From assembly GCA_016098155.1 (NCBI GenBank), contig JAAAJB010000074.1:21665-85664 (forward strand): DNA of 64,000 bases, written 5' to 3'. Below are positions 1-11,783 of the stretch, one piece after another. Made by a program: the position numbers and the translations under genes. How positions within the stretch are numbered: the stretch's first letter is position 1; each line of letters begins with the position of its first letter. Under the pieces are notes generated by a model. It was given only the letters and a program-made list of their open reading frames with translations. It searched no databases and was not told where the DNA came from. This stretch comes from Actinomortierella ambigua (lineage: Eukaryota > Mortierellomycota > Mortierellomycetes > Mortierellales > Mortierellaceae).

Positions 1-69
1 GAGAGCGAAAGAGAGGTTAGGCCAATGTGGAAAGGGAGGAAGGGAGAAGCAGTTGGCGTGACGACAGAG

Positions 70-76
70 GTGCAGT

Positions 77-121
<45 letters not shown>

Positions 122-190
122 AGAGAAGAGAAGAGAGAGAGAGGAGAGGAAAAAAAAAGAGAGAGAGGTAGAGAGAGGTAGAGAAAGAGG
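70..190. repeat. (GA)n microsatellite and purine tract
   Basis: About 16 GA units run from position 80, followed by a nearly pure A/G stretch to about 190. Similar tracts recur throughout the window. Confidence 0.95.
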
Positions 191-3100
191 GTGTGTATGT
201 ATGTGCAATGTGTATGTGTGATGAACGGAATACTCAAGGAGCGGCTGTGTCTCTCTACAACAAAGGGTTTTCAAGGGAAAGAAGCACAAGGCGCTAGTTA
301 GTATTGGATCGTCCAGAATGAATGGCGTGGTTGCCATTGGGTATATTATTCTTTTTGGGTTCTTCTAACAGGAAAACAAGAGAACAAAAAATAGCTGAAC
401 AAAAGTAGAGAGAGAAAGAAAAGAGAGAAAGAGAGATGGAGAGCGAAGGACAAACGAAGGAAGGGTTGGAGCTGTTTGTTTAAGGAGACAGGCACAGGAG
501 CCATGCGACGACATACGGACAGTATGCATCCCTCGACGAAGATCCAAAGAGCACCACCATCTGCAAGAGACCACACATACGCACACAAAAGAAAAGAAAA
601 AAGACGAAAGAGGGCACAATGGGTCTGGTCGTCGCCCCAAAACACCACAGCGCAGTGAGGATGGGTCGTATGGGAGTACAATGAGCGGATGAATGGAAGT
701 GGCATTTGGCACCGCCGATAACAAGGGTCTATCCACGCAGCCTCTTTCACTGTGACATTCACGCGCGAATGTTGTGAGAGTGAGAGAGAGAGATGCGGTG
801 GTGGGGTGGGTGGGTCCAAAGGAGGAAAGAGGCGAGAGACGAGAGGCGAGGGACGAGGGACGAGGTGGGCAGGGGATAGAGTGGGTGGGTGGGTGGACGG
901 ATGGACGGGCCAAAGGAGGTTGAGATCGAGATAGAAAAAGGAGAGGGGCTAGGAAGAAAGGGGCGAAGGAGAGAGAGGAGGAGGAGGAGGGGGGGGGGAA
1001 GAGACAGACACACACACAGAGACAAATGGTGCAAAGAGAAAGGGGTGCAAGGGGAGGGGGTCGAAGGAGGGGTGACAATGACTGCACAATTCCGCATTGG
1101 GGGACATCCATCCCAGCTGAGGATGGAGGGAAGGATGTAGGACAACAGGCGGGTTGGACATCATCAGCAATGGCTCCATCCCTCTCCCCCCTCCTCCTTC
1201 CTCCCCCCTCTCTCTTCAGGTAAGAAGGACCACACAGCACCCTCTTCTGCTCGCAATGTCCGCACGTTCGCTCGTTCCCTTTCTTTGGCCTGTTGCTGCC
1301 GCTGCCGCTACCACTGCTGATGCCGCCGCTATTTCTCCTCCCCTGGTTATGCGATGCAGCTTCATCAAGGGAGCCCAAGAGCATTGACGGAAGCAATGCC
1401 CAAAAATAAGGACCGGACCAACAGAGTGAAGCAGAAAATAGCATGATATGCACGTATTTCCTCAAGGCCAAGATAGGATGGGATGCGCAAAAGACCGGCA
1501 ACACATATCTCTTGCCAGCAGCAGCAGCCACAGCAACAACAACAACAACAACAACAACAATGATAACAGCGTCATTGTGGGATCCCTGGGACCAAGTAAC
1601 CGTTGGTGCCCATCGCTGCCAAATCATGCAGCAATGCCAACCCCCTTCTCAAATTGGCGTGTAGGCAACATACAAAAAAAAAATAGAGCCCGTGAGCCGA
1701 GCAATGAACCAGTGCTATGTTTGTGGTTAAAGGTTACCAAAAAAAAATGTAAAAAAGAGTGACAGAAGAACAACAGGGTATGATACATGAAGGATAGGAA
1801 GGATAGGATGAGCCGTGCGCCATAAAACTCCCACCATCATTTGGCTCCAATCAATGGGGAAAGTGCATGCTTCAGGAGAAGGGCGAGAGCCTTTCGAGCG
1901 CCTCTCATGGTGGAGCCGCCATGGACAAGGAGGCGAACCAGGAGTCAACGCGGTAGCACAAGAAAGAAAAGAAGAGATAAAAACAAATAAAACAAACATG
2001 CCCACCATGCTGTCGAGCAGCCACAGCAGGTTCATTTGATGGAGAGAAGGAGATACCATTGAAGAGGGGTTCATTTAGGAACAAAAGACAATCATCGGAT
2101 GAACAAAAACAACCATAAAGAATTGTGTGCTGCAACCACGGCTCGACGCATCCGAAAGTAGCCCCGTGGGCTGCGGGTGGGTCTATCTCACACATCACAC
2201 ACACACACACTCTCTCAATCTATCCGTCTGTCTGCGAGATGCGGATGCCATCTTGTGAGACTAACGTAACACGCGGGGAGGGGAGGGGGGGGGAGCAGCA
2301 AAGTTGGAAGGGGAGATGAGGAGCAGCAGCCAGACAGATGGCCATAGATAGGTCACCGGAGCGCCACCAGGCACTGTCAGCAACCGCGCTCTGCTGAATT
2401 GGAAGGGTGTTGTGGGTGTAAGAGAGCCATAGTATGAGACAGAGAGGGCGAGCATAGAAGACCTGTCCAAATGCCAGCTCAGTTTGGGTCAGGTACGACG
2501 CGCTCAGGGCACAATAGAATGGAAAACGAGCCATCCAGAGAGCGAACGAGATGACAAAAAACGCAGAGGAAGGCTTTTGTCTTATTTTTGGGGACAGCCT
2601 GCACACTAAGCTAAGCAAAGCTGGGCTCTCTCTCCCAATGACCCATGCGCTGTCAAATGGAAGCACCCTCGTCACCTGTGTTGTTCTCCAGCACACTCAC
2701 CCGCTCTAATAAACATTCTCTCCATCTCTCTCTATCGCTCTTGACAAGATTCTCTGTCATAGAGGCTAATGAATGTTGGCAAAAGCTCTGTGGTAATGTG
2801 GGTAAAGGCGCGCGAAACACGACAATAGGATAGAGTGGAACGTAGGCGACGGGAGCACAAAGATATGGTCTCGCAAAACTTTGCCTGAACAAAGAATAGT
2901 TTGGTGTAACTTTTTTTTTTTGCCGTGACAATGGTCATCCATCCTTTGTCGTCACTTTCGAACAAGGGTGTCGGAAAATAGGGAGAGGAGTATGGACCCT
3001 CCTTTCCTTTTTCCCTCCCCCCCCTCCTCCTCCCTACTTCCCCAGTGGGCACACACAAAATTTCAGGAGACGAGGTATGGACAGTCAAAGTCCAGGGGTT

Positions 3101-3349
3101 CACTTGCGCGCGTATCGACACACAAACATAACCCATGCTAGTCATGCTGAGGATAAGGCTGGTGATAAGTCGACACTGTGTTCCCACAATGTCAGCCTTC
3201 TCCTTGTACTCGGTGCCTGGCCTGACCTCCATCATCCCATTGACGGCTGACCATACACACATAGACACACCCCCATACATTAATTGCGTGGTAATCGGGA
3301 TGATGTCATGGTTGCTTGGGTAGGCTGATGAGTGAAGTGGGTGGGCAAG

Positions 3350-3388
3350 TGTGTGTGAGAGAGAGAGAGAGTGTGTGTGTGTGTGTGG
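3350..3388. repeat. Compound (GT)n(GA)n(GT)n repeat
   Basis: GT units, then GA units, then GT units, all uninterrupted. Confidence 0.9.
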
Positions 3389-3835
3389 GAGAGTGGGAGT
3401 GGTATGGCAAATGGTTGGTTGGTTGGTAGGTCGATGAATTGATAGACTGCAAGCTGTGATGGATAGGCGAATGAGAGTGGAAGGGGACAGAGTAGTGGAC
3501 AGGAGATCCGAACGGAAAAGACCGAGGATAAAAGAAAGAAAAACGGTAGACGCACATAGTGGAAGAAGGAGGCCATCTACTGCCCTTCCATTCGAGGAAT
3601 GGAGCCAGGCCCGAAATAGCAATATTGAGAGTGCCGAGCAGGTGCATCTGGAAGGGGTAGGGAAGGGCAAGGAGGTCTGCCGATGTTGGTGCTGGGCCAA
3701 GGCGAATGGTATGTGTAGGGCAAGACAGAAGGTACTCACCTGGAATAGTAAGGTCGGATCGTGTTGTGCAGTGTATGTGTTGGTGTGTATATGTGAGGGA
3801 GTGAGTGAGTGAGTGAATGGTGTGTGTGTGTTTGT

Positions 3836-3863
3836 GGGGTTTGGAGAGGGGAGAGGGGAGAGG
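3836..3863 (+). other. G-quadruplex motif, + strand
   Basis: Four G-runs (GGGG, GGGG, GGGG, GGG) separated by short loops, two of them AGA. This fits the G3+N1-8 quadruplex pattern; folding is inferred. Confidence 0.6.
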
Positions 3864-4831
3864 GTGGCGGCGTTATGTTGGTCTAGGTGAAAAAAAAAAA
3901 GGCGGTGACGAGAAGTAATGGGAGGCAAGAGCTGGAGAGGAAGGGTATGCTGAATCTCTAGGAAGTTGATCGTGTAGTCGTTCTCTTTGTAAGCGTTGAA
4001 AATCGATGGTGCTGGAGGAGTAAGTGGGCGGATGTGACCAAGAGGAGTTGCGAGAGGTTAAAGAACACCTCCCAGACAAGAGAAGCGAGAGAAAATGACG
4101 AGAAAAAGAGAGAGAAGAGTATGAAAGGTGAAAAGAGGAACGAGAGTAGACCTCAAGGATATATAAAGAAAGGCCTGAACAGGTTGTTGACGGCAGGCTG
4201 GAATAGCAAACATTGAAATGGAAGCAGAGAGAGAGAGAGAGAGACCAACAACAGCAATACAACATCCATGTAAAGAGAAGAGTAGAATGAGTTGAATTGA
4301 ATTGAGCAGAATAGAATAGCTCAAGAGGAGAGAAAAAAGGGACAATTAGGCAAGTGGGAAATATGTGAGTATGCGTGTGGGCGCGCGTAGGAGTCAAAGG
4401 CAGCAAAGGCGGGATGAGGCTTGTGAGGGAGACAGGCAGACAGGCAGACACAAATAAAAAAAAAGAGGGAGAGGGGGTGGGGGAAGTGGGGAAGAGACAC
4501 ACACAAAGAAGAAAAGGAAGGGAAGGGAAGCAAGGAAAGAAAGAGAGAAGGAAGGAAGGGAGGACGAGGAAGAGGGGGGTGGGACGGTGGTTGCCGACTC
4601 TGAGGCAAACCAGTACATCCATGTCATCCACAACATACAGTCATTCGTACATGGCAAGGCCTGGTTTGAACGCTTTGATTTGCTGCAACCTTGCAGAGGA
4701 ATGTGGGAAACAGACCTTGCCTGTTTAGCAAAAGTCTTTCCAACGCTGGTCAATGTTGCTTGGGGGGTCCATGCGATGTGGTGAACGGGATGCTTACCAC
4801 CCACTGAACATACCCATACATATACCATCGT

Positions 4832-4882
4832 ATACACACACACACACACACACACTCGCACACATATACACACACACACACT
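4832..4882. repeat. (CA)n microsatellite
   Basis: CA units interrupted once by TCGCACACATATA. Confidence 0.9.
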
Positions 4883-5189
4883 CGCTCTCTCACCTCTTTG
4901 ACTCCGACTCTGTCCTGCCTCGTTCCTTTTGTTTTATTTTTTCAAGTGTCCGACCCATTGAGGCCACTGTACGGAAAAGGTCCGGACAGGCGATTGTGCG
5001 AGAGAGAAGGGGGCAGAGAATGAGGAAAGAGGAAGAAGAGGAGGTGTCGCCAAGAGGGCATCCAAGGAAGGAGATGGGATAGTGCACCATAGCTCACTCC
5101 ATCCTCGCATCATATCGTGTCTGCCTATCTTATCTGACAATTGAACACAGATGGATATGGGCTTGAACAGAAGTGTCCCCCACTCTCTT

Positions 5190-5234
5190 TTCCTTCCCCT
5201 TCTTCCCCTTCCCCTTCCCCTTCCCCCCCACCCC
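5190..5234 (-). other. G-quadruplex motif, minus strand (CCCCTT repeat)
   Basis: The + strand carries CCCCTT repeated in tandem, ending in CCCCCCCACCCC. On the minus strand this reads as five or more GGGG runs with AA loops, a textbook tetrad-forming and triplex-prone tract. Confidence 0.7.
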
Positions 5235-6521
5235 GATCTATTGATGGGCCTGGCGCAGGAGGAGGTTCATACCTCCGGGGAGCTGGTCAGTAGTGTGGGG
5301 CGGATAGATGTTTGAGTATCTGGCAACTCGGAAATAGATGCAGGCGTGAATCGCTTCAGATACTCCTTGTCCCTTTTGGTCAATTGATTCAGACGTCTTT
5401 TGCTCAGTACAAGGACAACTCGTGTTTTGAATCCGTCACTCCACGAGGTCAACCAATATCAGCACATCGCTTCGGATCTCAGCAGTGACTCGAACCCCTT
5501 GCTTGGTACAATTGTCAATTGTCCACGAGAATAAAGATCGAGCGTGCTTGTTATTTGCGACCCTTGGTATCACCTTTTTTTCGTTTTTACTCAGGCAGCC
5601 TCATTGGAGGAGAGGAGGCTTGTTGCTGCCTTTTTACCTTTGCTTTCCCCCTATGGAACGATTCCCGGCCACACGCCCCCCTCAATGACAAAGCAAGAGC
5701 GAGGGTCGCCCGAGGTGTGAAGTGTTACCTAAGTGAGCGAGTGAGTGAGTGAGTAAAGGAGAGGAGAAGAGGGGAGAGGACGATCGAGTTGGTGTGTAGC
5801 CACTTGCTATAATCGGAATACACACCAAGAGTATCTGATTCAATTGAAAAGAAGTGATAGATGGCCCTCTTTGGAAACGCGTCACCCCCCCCCTTCTCAC
5901 CCTACTCTCAACGCGAAAAATAGAATTCTTTGCAGAAAATGTTGAAACACGGATGGTTCTTTTGGCGTACGAGCTTTGTTGTGTGGTTCAATCTTGCTTG
6001 CTTGCTTGCTTGCATGCCATGCTATGCCCTGTCTCTCGCTCGATCCCCCCTTTCCCTTTCCCTCCTTCCTCCCGTTTACCCTGCGATGCTCTTTCACCTC
6101 TGCTATCCCCAACCCTGTCCTCTTCCCTGCTGCCCTCATCCTGCATAGAACCCCCCCTCCCATTGTTCTACTGTACTCATCTGTTGATTGCAAGTGGTGC
6201 AAACGACTGCAGCTTATGTCTGTGTCTATGTCTGTGTCTTGATCTGTGTTTGTGCCTGCTTGCGTGAGTCTGGCTAGTCCCGACTCGGCCAGGGTGCTTT
6301 GATAGCTTGATAGCACTTTGTTGCAGTTGTATGCTGTTAACAAAGAGGACTCGCCCTTTTTTTTGTGCGTTTTGTAAGATTACTCTTGGCTACATATGTT
6401 GTGTCGTTACATCTCATCGTTATTAGGTTGAATGAGGATGGATGCATGCTCTTTCCACTGCTAGGATTGTACTGCCCGTTCTTGGAGTTATTTTTCGCTT
6501 CGGGGTGATCCTTTTTTTTTT

Positions 6522-6531
6522 CTTCTCTCTC

Positions 6532-6568
<37 letters not shown>

Positions 6569-6589
6569 CTCTCTCTCTTACTCTCTCTT
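6522..6589. repeat. (CT)n microsatellite
   Basis: Almost pure CT units, interrupted by two GACT steps. Confidence 0.95.
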
Positions 6590-7721
6590 GTGCACCGTAT
6601 ACCATGCAATTGGAATGTAGATTCATTATCACACAACCCTTGTCGTCTACCTCGCACACTTCAGTGACCGTACGCATTCAATGTCGGCACTCTATCACCT
6701 CAGTGGTACTCCCTCCTCCCCTCCTCCCAATTCACCACCGCCACACTTTTTTTTTCTCCAAACTTCTAGTTCTCATCAACCGTGCTCTAACGCCATACTT
6801 TATGCCTACCCCCTCCCTCCCTCTTCTCGCCGCATTTTGCCCTAGGGCATCATGCATGCAACGTAGCCCCGGCTATTTATTCGGCACACCCTCGTTGACG
6901 GGCTTATAATTCTACTTTTTGTGATCTCATTTTCCTAGAAGGACAGAACAGAGGGAAGGTGGTGATGATGATGACGGTGAGAGAAAGGAAGTGTGCCATT
7001 CCCGATCCCCGTTTCATTTAGTTGTTACTCATTTGACGACACATGGGCACCTGTTCAGAACTACTTTGTCTCTGTCATGTTTTTTTTTTCATCTCCCACT
7101 CTTTCTTTTCTTTGTTTGTTTTGCCTGGCCCCATCCATCCTGCATTGGTCGGATGCCAGATCCAACCCTTCGGTCACGCTACCTTCTTGACGTTTTTTGA
7201 GTTTTTATTTTTCCATGCTGACGTGTCGTATCCCTTTCGCGTGACTCTGACTGTGTGCTGTGCGTACTACTTGCCAATGCTGCACTGGAAGTGTGTGAAT
7301 GTTATCTGGCTCTCATTGCAATGATGATGATGATGGTTACTGTCTGATTCCTTGAGAGGTGGAGAAAGAGAAAGAGAGCGAGAGAGAGAGGGGGGAGGAT
7401 ATGCTATGTAAACGATCGAGCATTCCGTCGTGAAACTCTCTCTCTCAAGCAGATAAGAAAGGAATCCTCTCACGCTGAATCCAACACTCTTCTCACTCAG
7501 TTGGGGGGGGGGAGGTCTTGGCAAGCTGGTGGATAGGATCCATATTGGATAAGCAAAATAAGGAACACAGTGTATATACAAAGACCGAGAGAAATTAATA
7601 CAGGCGGGCAACCGTAGAATCGGACGCGACCTTTTCGCCCCACAGGGCGGCTCATAATGTTGTGCAAGTCTAGATAACATAATCCAACATCGAGTCGTAT
7701 CTGCCTGCTCTCCATCCTCTC

Positions 7722-7725
7722 TCTC

Positions 7726-7776
<51 letters not shown>
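7722..7776. repeat. (CT)n microsatellite
   Basis: More than twenty CT units preceded by two CTCTCCATCC units. Confidence 0.95.
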
Positions 7777-7781
<5 letters not shown>

Positions 7782-8672
7782 TTTCGTTCTCTGCATAGCT
7801 CACTCTGCCTCCCTCTCTTCATATCCATCCTGCTTCCCGTCTTTGAAAAATCAACAACAACAAAAAGGATTAATATGCGTGGGTTGCAGGAGCCCACAGC
7901 TCATGTAAACGACCGAAAGAGCGAAGAAAGGAAGGAATGACAAAACAACAAATGCCTCCTAGCTCGTGTCCAAGGGACCATTTTTTTTCTGCGCAAGTTT
8001 GTCACAGTTAGCATGTGTAAGGCCTCACGCCCCACTCCCTCACCTCCCATCTCTCTCTCTCTCTTTCAAAGCTGCATCCTACCCGCTTGCATCAGTTCGG
8101 TAGAACAGCAATATGAAAACAACAACAACAACAAGGAAGCGAGTACCTATATTTCTTCCTTGGCCACCTTCATCTACCTCACTCCCGAACAAAAAACAGC
8201 AGTAGCACCAAAAAAAAAAAAAAAAGACAGTAGGATGAATCCCATCAAATTTCATTCCAACTTGTTGCCTTATCATCTCTCTCGCGGACCCACTTTTTGA
8301 GTCCGTAAGAGAGAGAGTGCGTGTATGTGAATGTGTTCCCAGGGAGGAGGAGACGCATCATGAGCTTTACTATTGGTTTCCACCAACTGGAGCGCACCAA
8401 GGGGTGGGGAGAGAGAAAGAGGGAGGGGCCCAGCATGCTTTTTTTTTTGTCCATTACGGACCACAGGGGAGGAGGAGGGGACGAGCCTCCATGCATTGTT
8501 ACACACAGCCCTTTCCGGTCGCTGGCTAAAGATGATACGCTTTTTATTATTATCAGGGGAGGAGGAGCTGCATGGGGTAAAGAACGCGTCCATAAACTAC
8601 ATATATGCATTCTGCAGAGTGGAAAAAAAAAGGAAAAAAAAATACACACACACTAACACACTAAACAAAAGA

Positions 8673-10336
8673 TTACTGCTCCTTCCCTTCCTTTAGGGCC
8701 GATTTCTTCATCTTCTCCGTTCGGCCCTTGGCTGACGAAGACGAAGACGACGAAGACGAGGAGGACGAGGAGGCGCCTCCTTTGAAGCGACGCTGTACCA
8801 TCTTGATCATTTTGTAGAACCAAAACAGGTTCAAGCCGTTGAGGACAATGTTGGCAGCTGTGTAGACGAAAATCAGGTGCGTCGGCACTCGGTCGATGAC
8901 TGGAAGGACCGACAGATACGCCTGCCGCGACATGTAGATGCCAAAGACGATTCGGACACTGAGGAATGCAATGAGCAGCACAACACCGTTCACAAGCTGG
9001 TAGATCGACCCTGTCATGTTCAGCTTGTCCTACAGGACAATGCGTGCCAAAAAGTGAAAAGACACACACACACACACATACACACACAGGAAAAGAAAAG
9101 ATAAATGCACAGCGTTGTTAACTCATCCGTCCAGTAAGAAGCACAGACGAAAAAAAAAAGAAAGTTGAAAGGAAAACAAGGGCGGGCATTCGCACACAAA
9201 CAACACACACATCTTGCATAAAGGAGCAAAAAAGTGCGAGTGAGTGTGAATGTAAGCAAGAAGATTCAAATATCCAGTCACTTCTCAAGTGAGTGCCGGT
9301 ATTATCGTAGGTACGTACCATGAACCTGCACGATGACCGAGTTGACCATGCGGAAGTATAGTGACAAAAAAAAAAGAGAACACCAAGAAAGAAAGAGTTT
9401 GTCAGTTCCGAAGCATGAGTGCAGCATTGGCCCAAAAAGGTAACATTAATGTAGCCCTGAAAAAAAAAAAAAATAAACCAGCAAAAAAATAACAACATCA
9501 CAACACAGACCAGTTAATGTTCAGGGGGATAGTGCTGATCTCAAACATGAGGAACACGCTGCCATAGTACTGCAGAAATGGCCTAGGATAGAAGAGATAG
9601 AAAGACGCGTTTTTTTTTTCGGCAAAAGTTGGGGGATAAGAAGTCCACTTTCATACTCAGAACTGTATCCATCGTTGATTTTGCGTGGCTTATTAAAAGG
9701 CTTACTTCTATTAGAGAAAGTGGACCAAGACGAGGCGCTGAGGTTAGCTTGGGTAGGGGGGGGGGGTAGAGGAAATGAGAGAGGGCTTGGCGTTCTCCTA
9801 TTTTTAAGCCAAGCGCACTTACAAAGCTGAATATGAAGACACTGAAGGAGCAGATGCCATGGAATACAAAGCCAAGGCCAAAGTCTTTGAAATGGCGAAT
9901 GCTGTGGATCGTATCCCATAGAAAGTAGCTGGTAGCAAAGAGATAGGGATAAGGAGAGAGAGAGAGAGAAAGAGAGACGTAGAAAGTGAGCGAGCGAGTA
10001 AAGTGACAGAATGTGGTCATGTATGGTGGGAATGGGTGACAGGTGGGATTGTCTCTCTTTAAGGGGTGTTCGGTCGGGCGCCAAGGTTCACGTTTGCCTA
10101 GTGTAAGCAGAAACGGAAATGCGTATACATGTACGTGTGCGATACCCCACAACTTTCGAGTTTCCTCTTACCCGCATGCGACGGCATATACATTTCCCGC
10201 ATAGGTATCATAACCAAAAACCTTGTCCTGCAGCAGGCCCTCATGCCAGAGAAGAGGTACCGACAGTGCAACAATGGTCGAGGCATGGACGGTCGACACC
10301 ACGTGTACTAAGAAGGTGGCAGGCAAGCATAGAGGA

Positions 10337-10376
<40 letters not shown>

Positions 10377-10647
10377 AGCGAGTGCCCTCGTGTTAACTCA
10401 ATGCTGAGGACGTGTATGGGTGGAACATTGAGATAGGCCAGGGAGAATTAGACTTGCCATCCCAATTGAGTTGCTGCGAGTGTCGTAGTTGAGGATACGT
10501 TTTTGAAAAAAAGTACGGGCTGAGTCGCTGGGAGGACTGGACGATTAGGCTGCATGTGAATGCACTGAGAAGCAAGGTCCTCCAGTGATACTCTAGGACA
10601 GGGACTCCGAGCGACTCCCAGAGAGATGATGCCACCACCTGGGACAT
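8673..10647 (-). CDS. TLC-domain membrane protein (TLCD4/TMEM56-like)
   Basis: Multi-pass membrane protein of the TRAM/LAG1/CLN8 family, probably in the ER and linked to lipid handling; the exact substrate cannot be read from sequence. Exons 10458-10647, 10172-10307, 9823-9928, 9511-9569, 9319-9325 and 8673-9029 give 284 residues. Conserved family blocks: SYF.SKTYP near residue 48, HVVSTVHA after 64, FGYD.YAG, YFLWDTI near 110, FEISTIPLNINWFMDKLNMTGS near 155-176, and NGV.LL..F..R. The C-terminus is Ser-rich and basic. Two oddities: intron 1 uses a GC donor (G|GCAAGT), because a GT donor breaks the frame, and the codons for part of W, F and M sit in a 7-nt exon flanked by TGCAG and GTACGT. 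Skipping that exon gives an immediate frameshift and stop. The start is the first ATG before the conserved block. The exon 3/4 junction lacks a few residues usual in the family. Confidence 0.85.
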
Positions 10648-11369
10648 GATGAATGGAGTTATGGAAGGGGGGGAGGGGGAGGAGGAGGAGAATGGGATGG
10701 GGATGCGGATGGATGGGGGGGGGATGGAAGAGAGGAAAGATGGGGTGGTTGGAGTGGAAGGGCAATGAAGAGGGTTCAACAAGAATGATGCAATAGAGGG
10801 GGGGGGGCAAGGCAAGGGCTGTGGTGGCGGTGGTGGTGGTGGTGTGCCCAAAGTCCCCAACTGATAACTCAGCAACATGTGGGTGGCTTCCTTCATTATG
10901 ATTCTTTCCCCCTATCACCCCCACGCATCAGCAGCAGCAAATTGGGCGGTTGCCACCATTTCTCCATTTTTGGTTTGCCCCCAAAAGTCCATCTTTTCAT
11001 AGGCGCAACGCCTCCTTTTCCCTTGTGTTTCTGTCCTTAGTAACATATACTCTGTTTCCTTCTTGAAGTGCGGATTTCATACAACACCAAACACTTCCTT
11101 ATCCTGCTTGTTTTATTCTTCCATGCAGGCCTCGATAGTGGCCAATATCCATCGCCTTTTTAGTGCGCGACGTTATTCGTTGAGGGCAGACACCACCGCA
11201 ATAAAGTTGACCAAAGGGGGGGGGGGCACGACGAGCGGGGATCGCGCCCCAATCATGTCCAGCTGCTGCACACAGGAGACAGGCAGACACACTCACACAT
11301 CCAGGAGACAATCAAAATGGTCGCCCCAGGGGACGAGGAGGAGAGCAGAGAACACATACAGAGAGAGAG

Positions 11370-11410
<41 letters not shown>

Positions 11411-11783
11411 CATACACACATATACGCAGACATCTCTCTCACTCGCACCTTTTTTAAAAAAAGAGGGGACAGCCTACACCTTCCGTGGTCCATGAGTGGA
11501 GCCAAAAGGCTTGGGCCATCATCATCCTTTGCTCCTTCACTTCTCTCCATCCTTTCTTCCCTCCATACTGTCATTCCACTCCACTCCACTCCCACTCCCA
11601 CTCCCACTCCTCTTTCTCTCCCTTCTCTCCTCTCCTCGCCCTCCCTTGGTGATTACACACACACACACACACTCACCTCCAACGCCGTTTCACCACCGAC
11701 GACGTTGTGCGCACTCTCTCCCTCCCTCCTTTCATTCTCTTTTCTATATCTTTTTGCAGTACAACAAAGACAGTGCCAGGTCA
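10648..11783. other. Intergenic region between divergent TLC and GPI-protein genes
   Basis: Contains G-rich tracts (10665-10810, pyrimidine-rich in the TLC sense), a (GA)n tract near 11360-11410 and a CT-rich stretch at 11500-11760 ending in a TTTTTGCAG acceptor-like site just upstream of the GPI-protein start. That site may close a 5'-UTR intron. No coding signal seen. Confidence 0.6.

Larger units (their letters stand above)
1..8672. other. Gene desert with low-complexity tracts
   Basis: I can support no gene here. Open frames in this stretch are products of GA/CT, CA/GT and G-run repeats and match no family I know. The + strand is purine-rich from 1 to about 4700 and pyrimidine-rich from about 5880 to 7250. 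Elsewhere in this window pyrimidine-rich sense DNA lies directly upstream of coding starts, so the left part may be the promoter/leader of a minus-strand gene lying outside the window. More complex, coding-like sequence occurs near 3050-3310, 4590-4790 and 5240-5520, but none gives a continuous, recognisable protein. Confidence 0.6.

Noticed and set aside
365..1627. 420-residue minus-strand ORF in the desert
   Set aside because: Made of Ser/Leu/Pro/Arg repeats from GA/CT tracts; no motif, no codon bias like the real genes, no splice-supported extension.
2732..3928. 398-residue minus-strand ORF in the desert
   Set aside because: Composed largely of His/Thr/Ser repeats from CA and CT tracts; no homology recognised.
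5480..5500. tRNA-like B-box (GGGGTTCGAGTC on the minus strand)
   Set aside because: The flanks cannot form a T-arm stem, and no A-box, anticodon arm or acceptor stem can be drawn.
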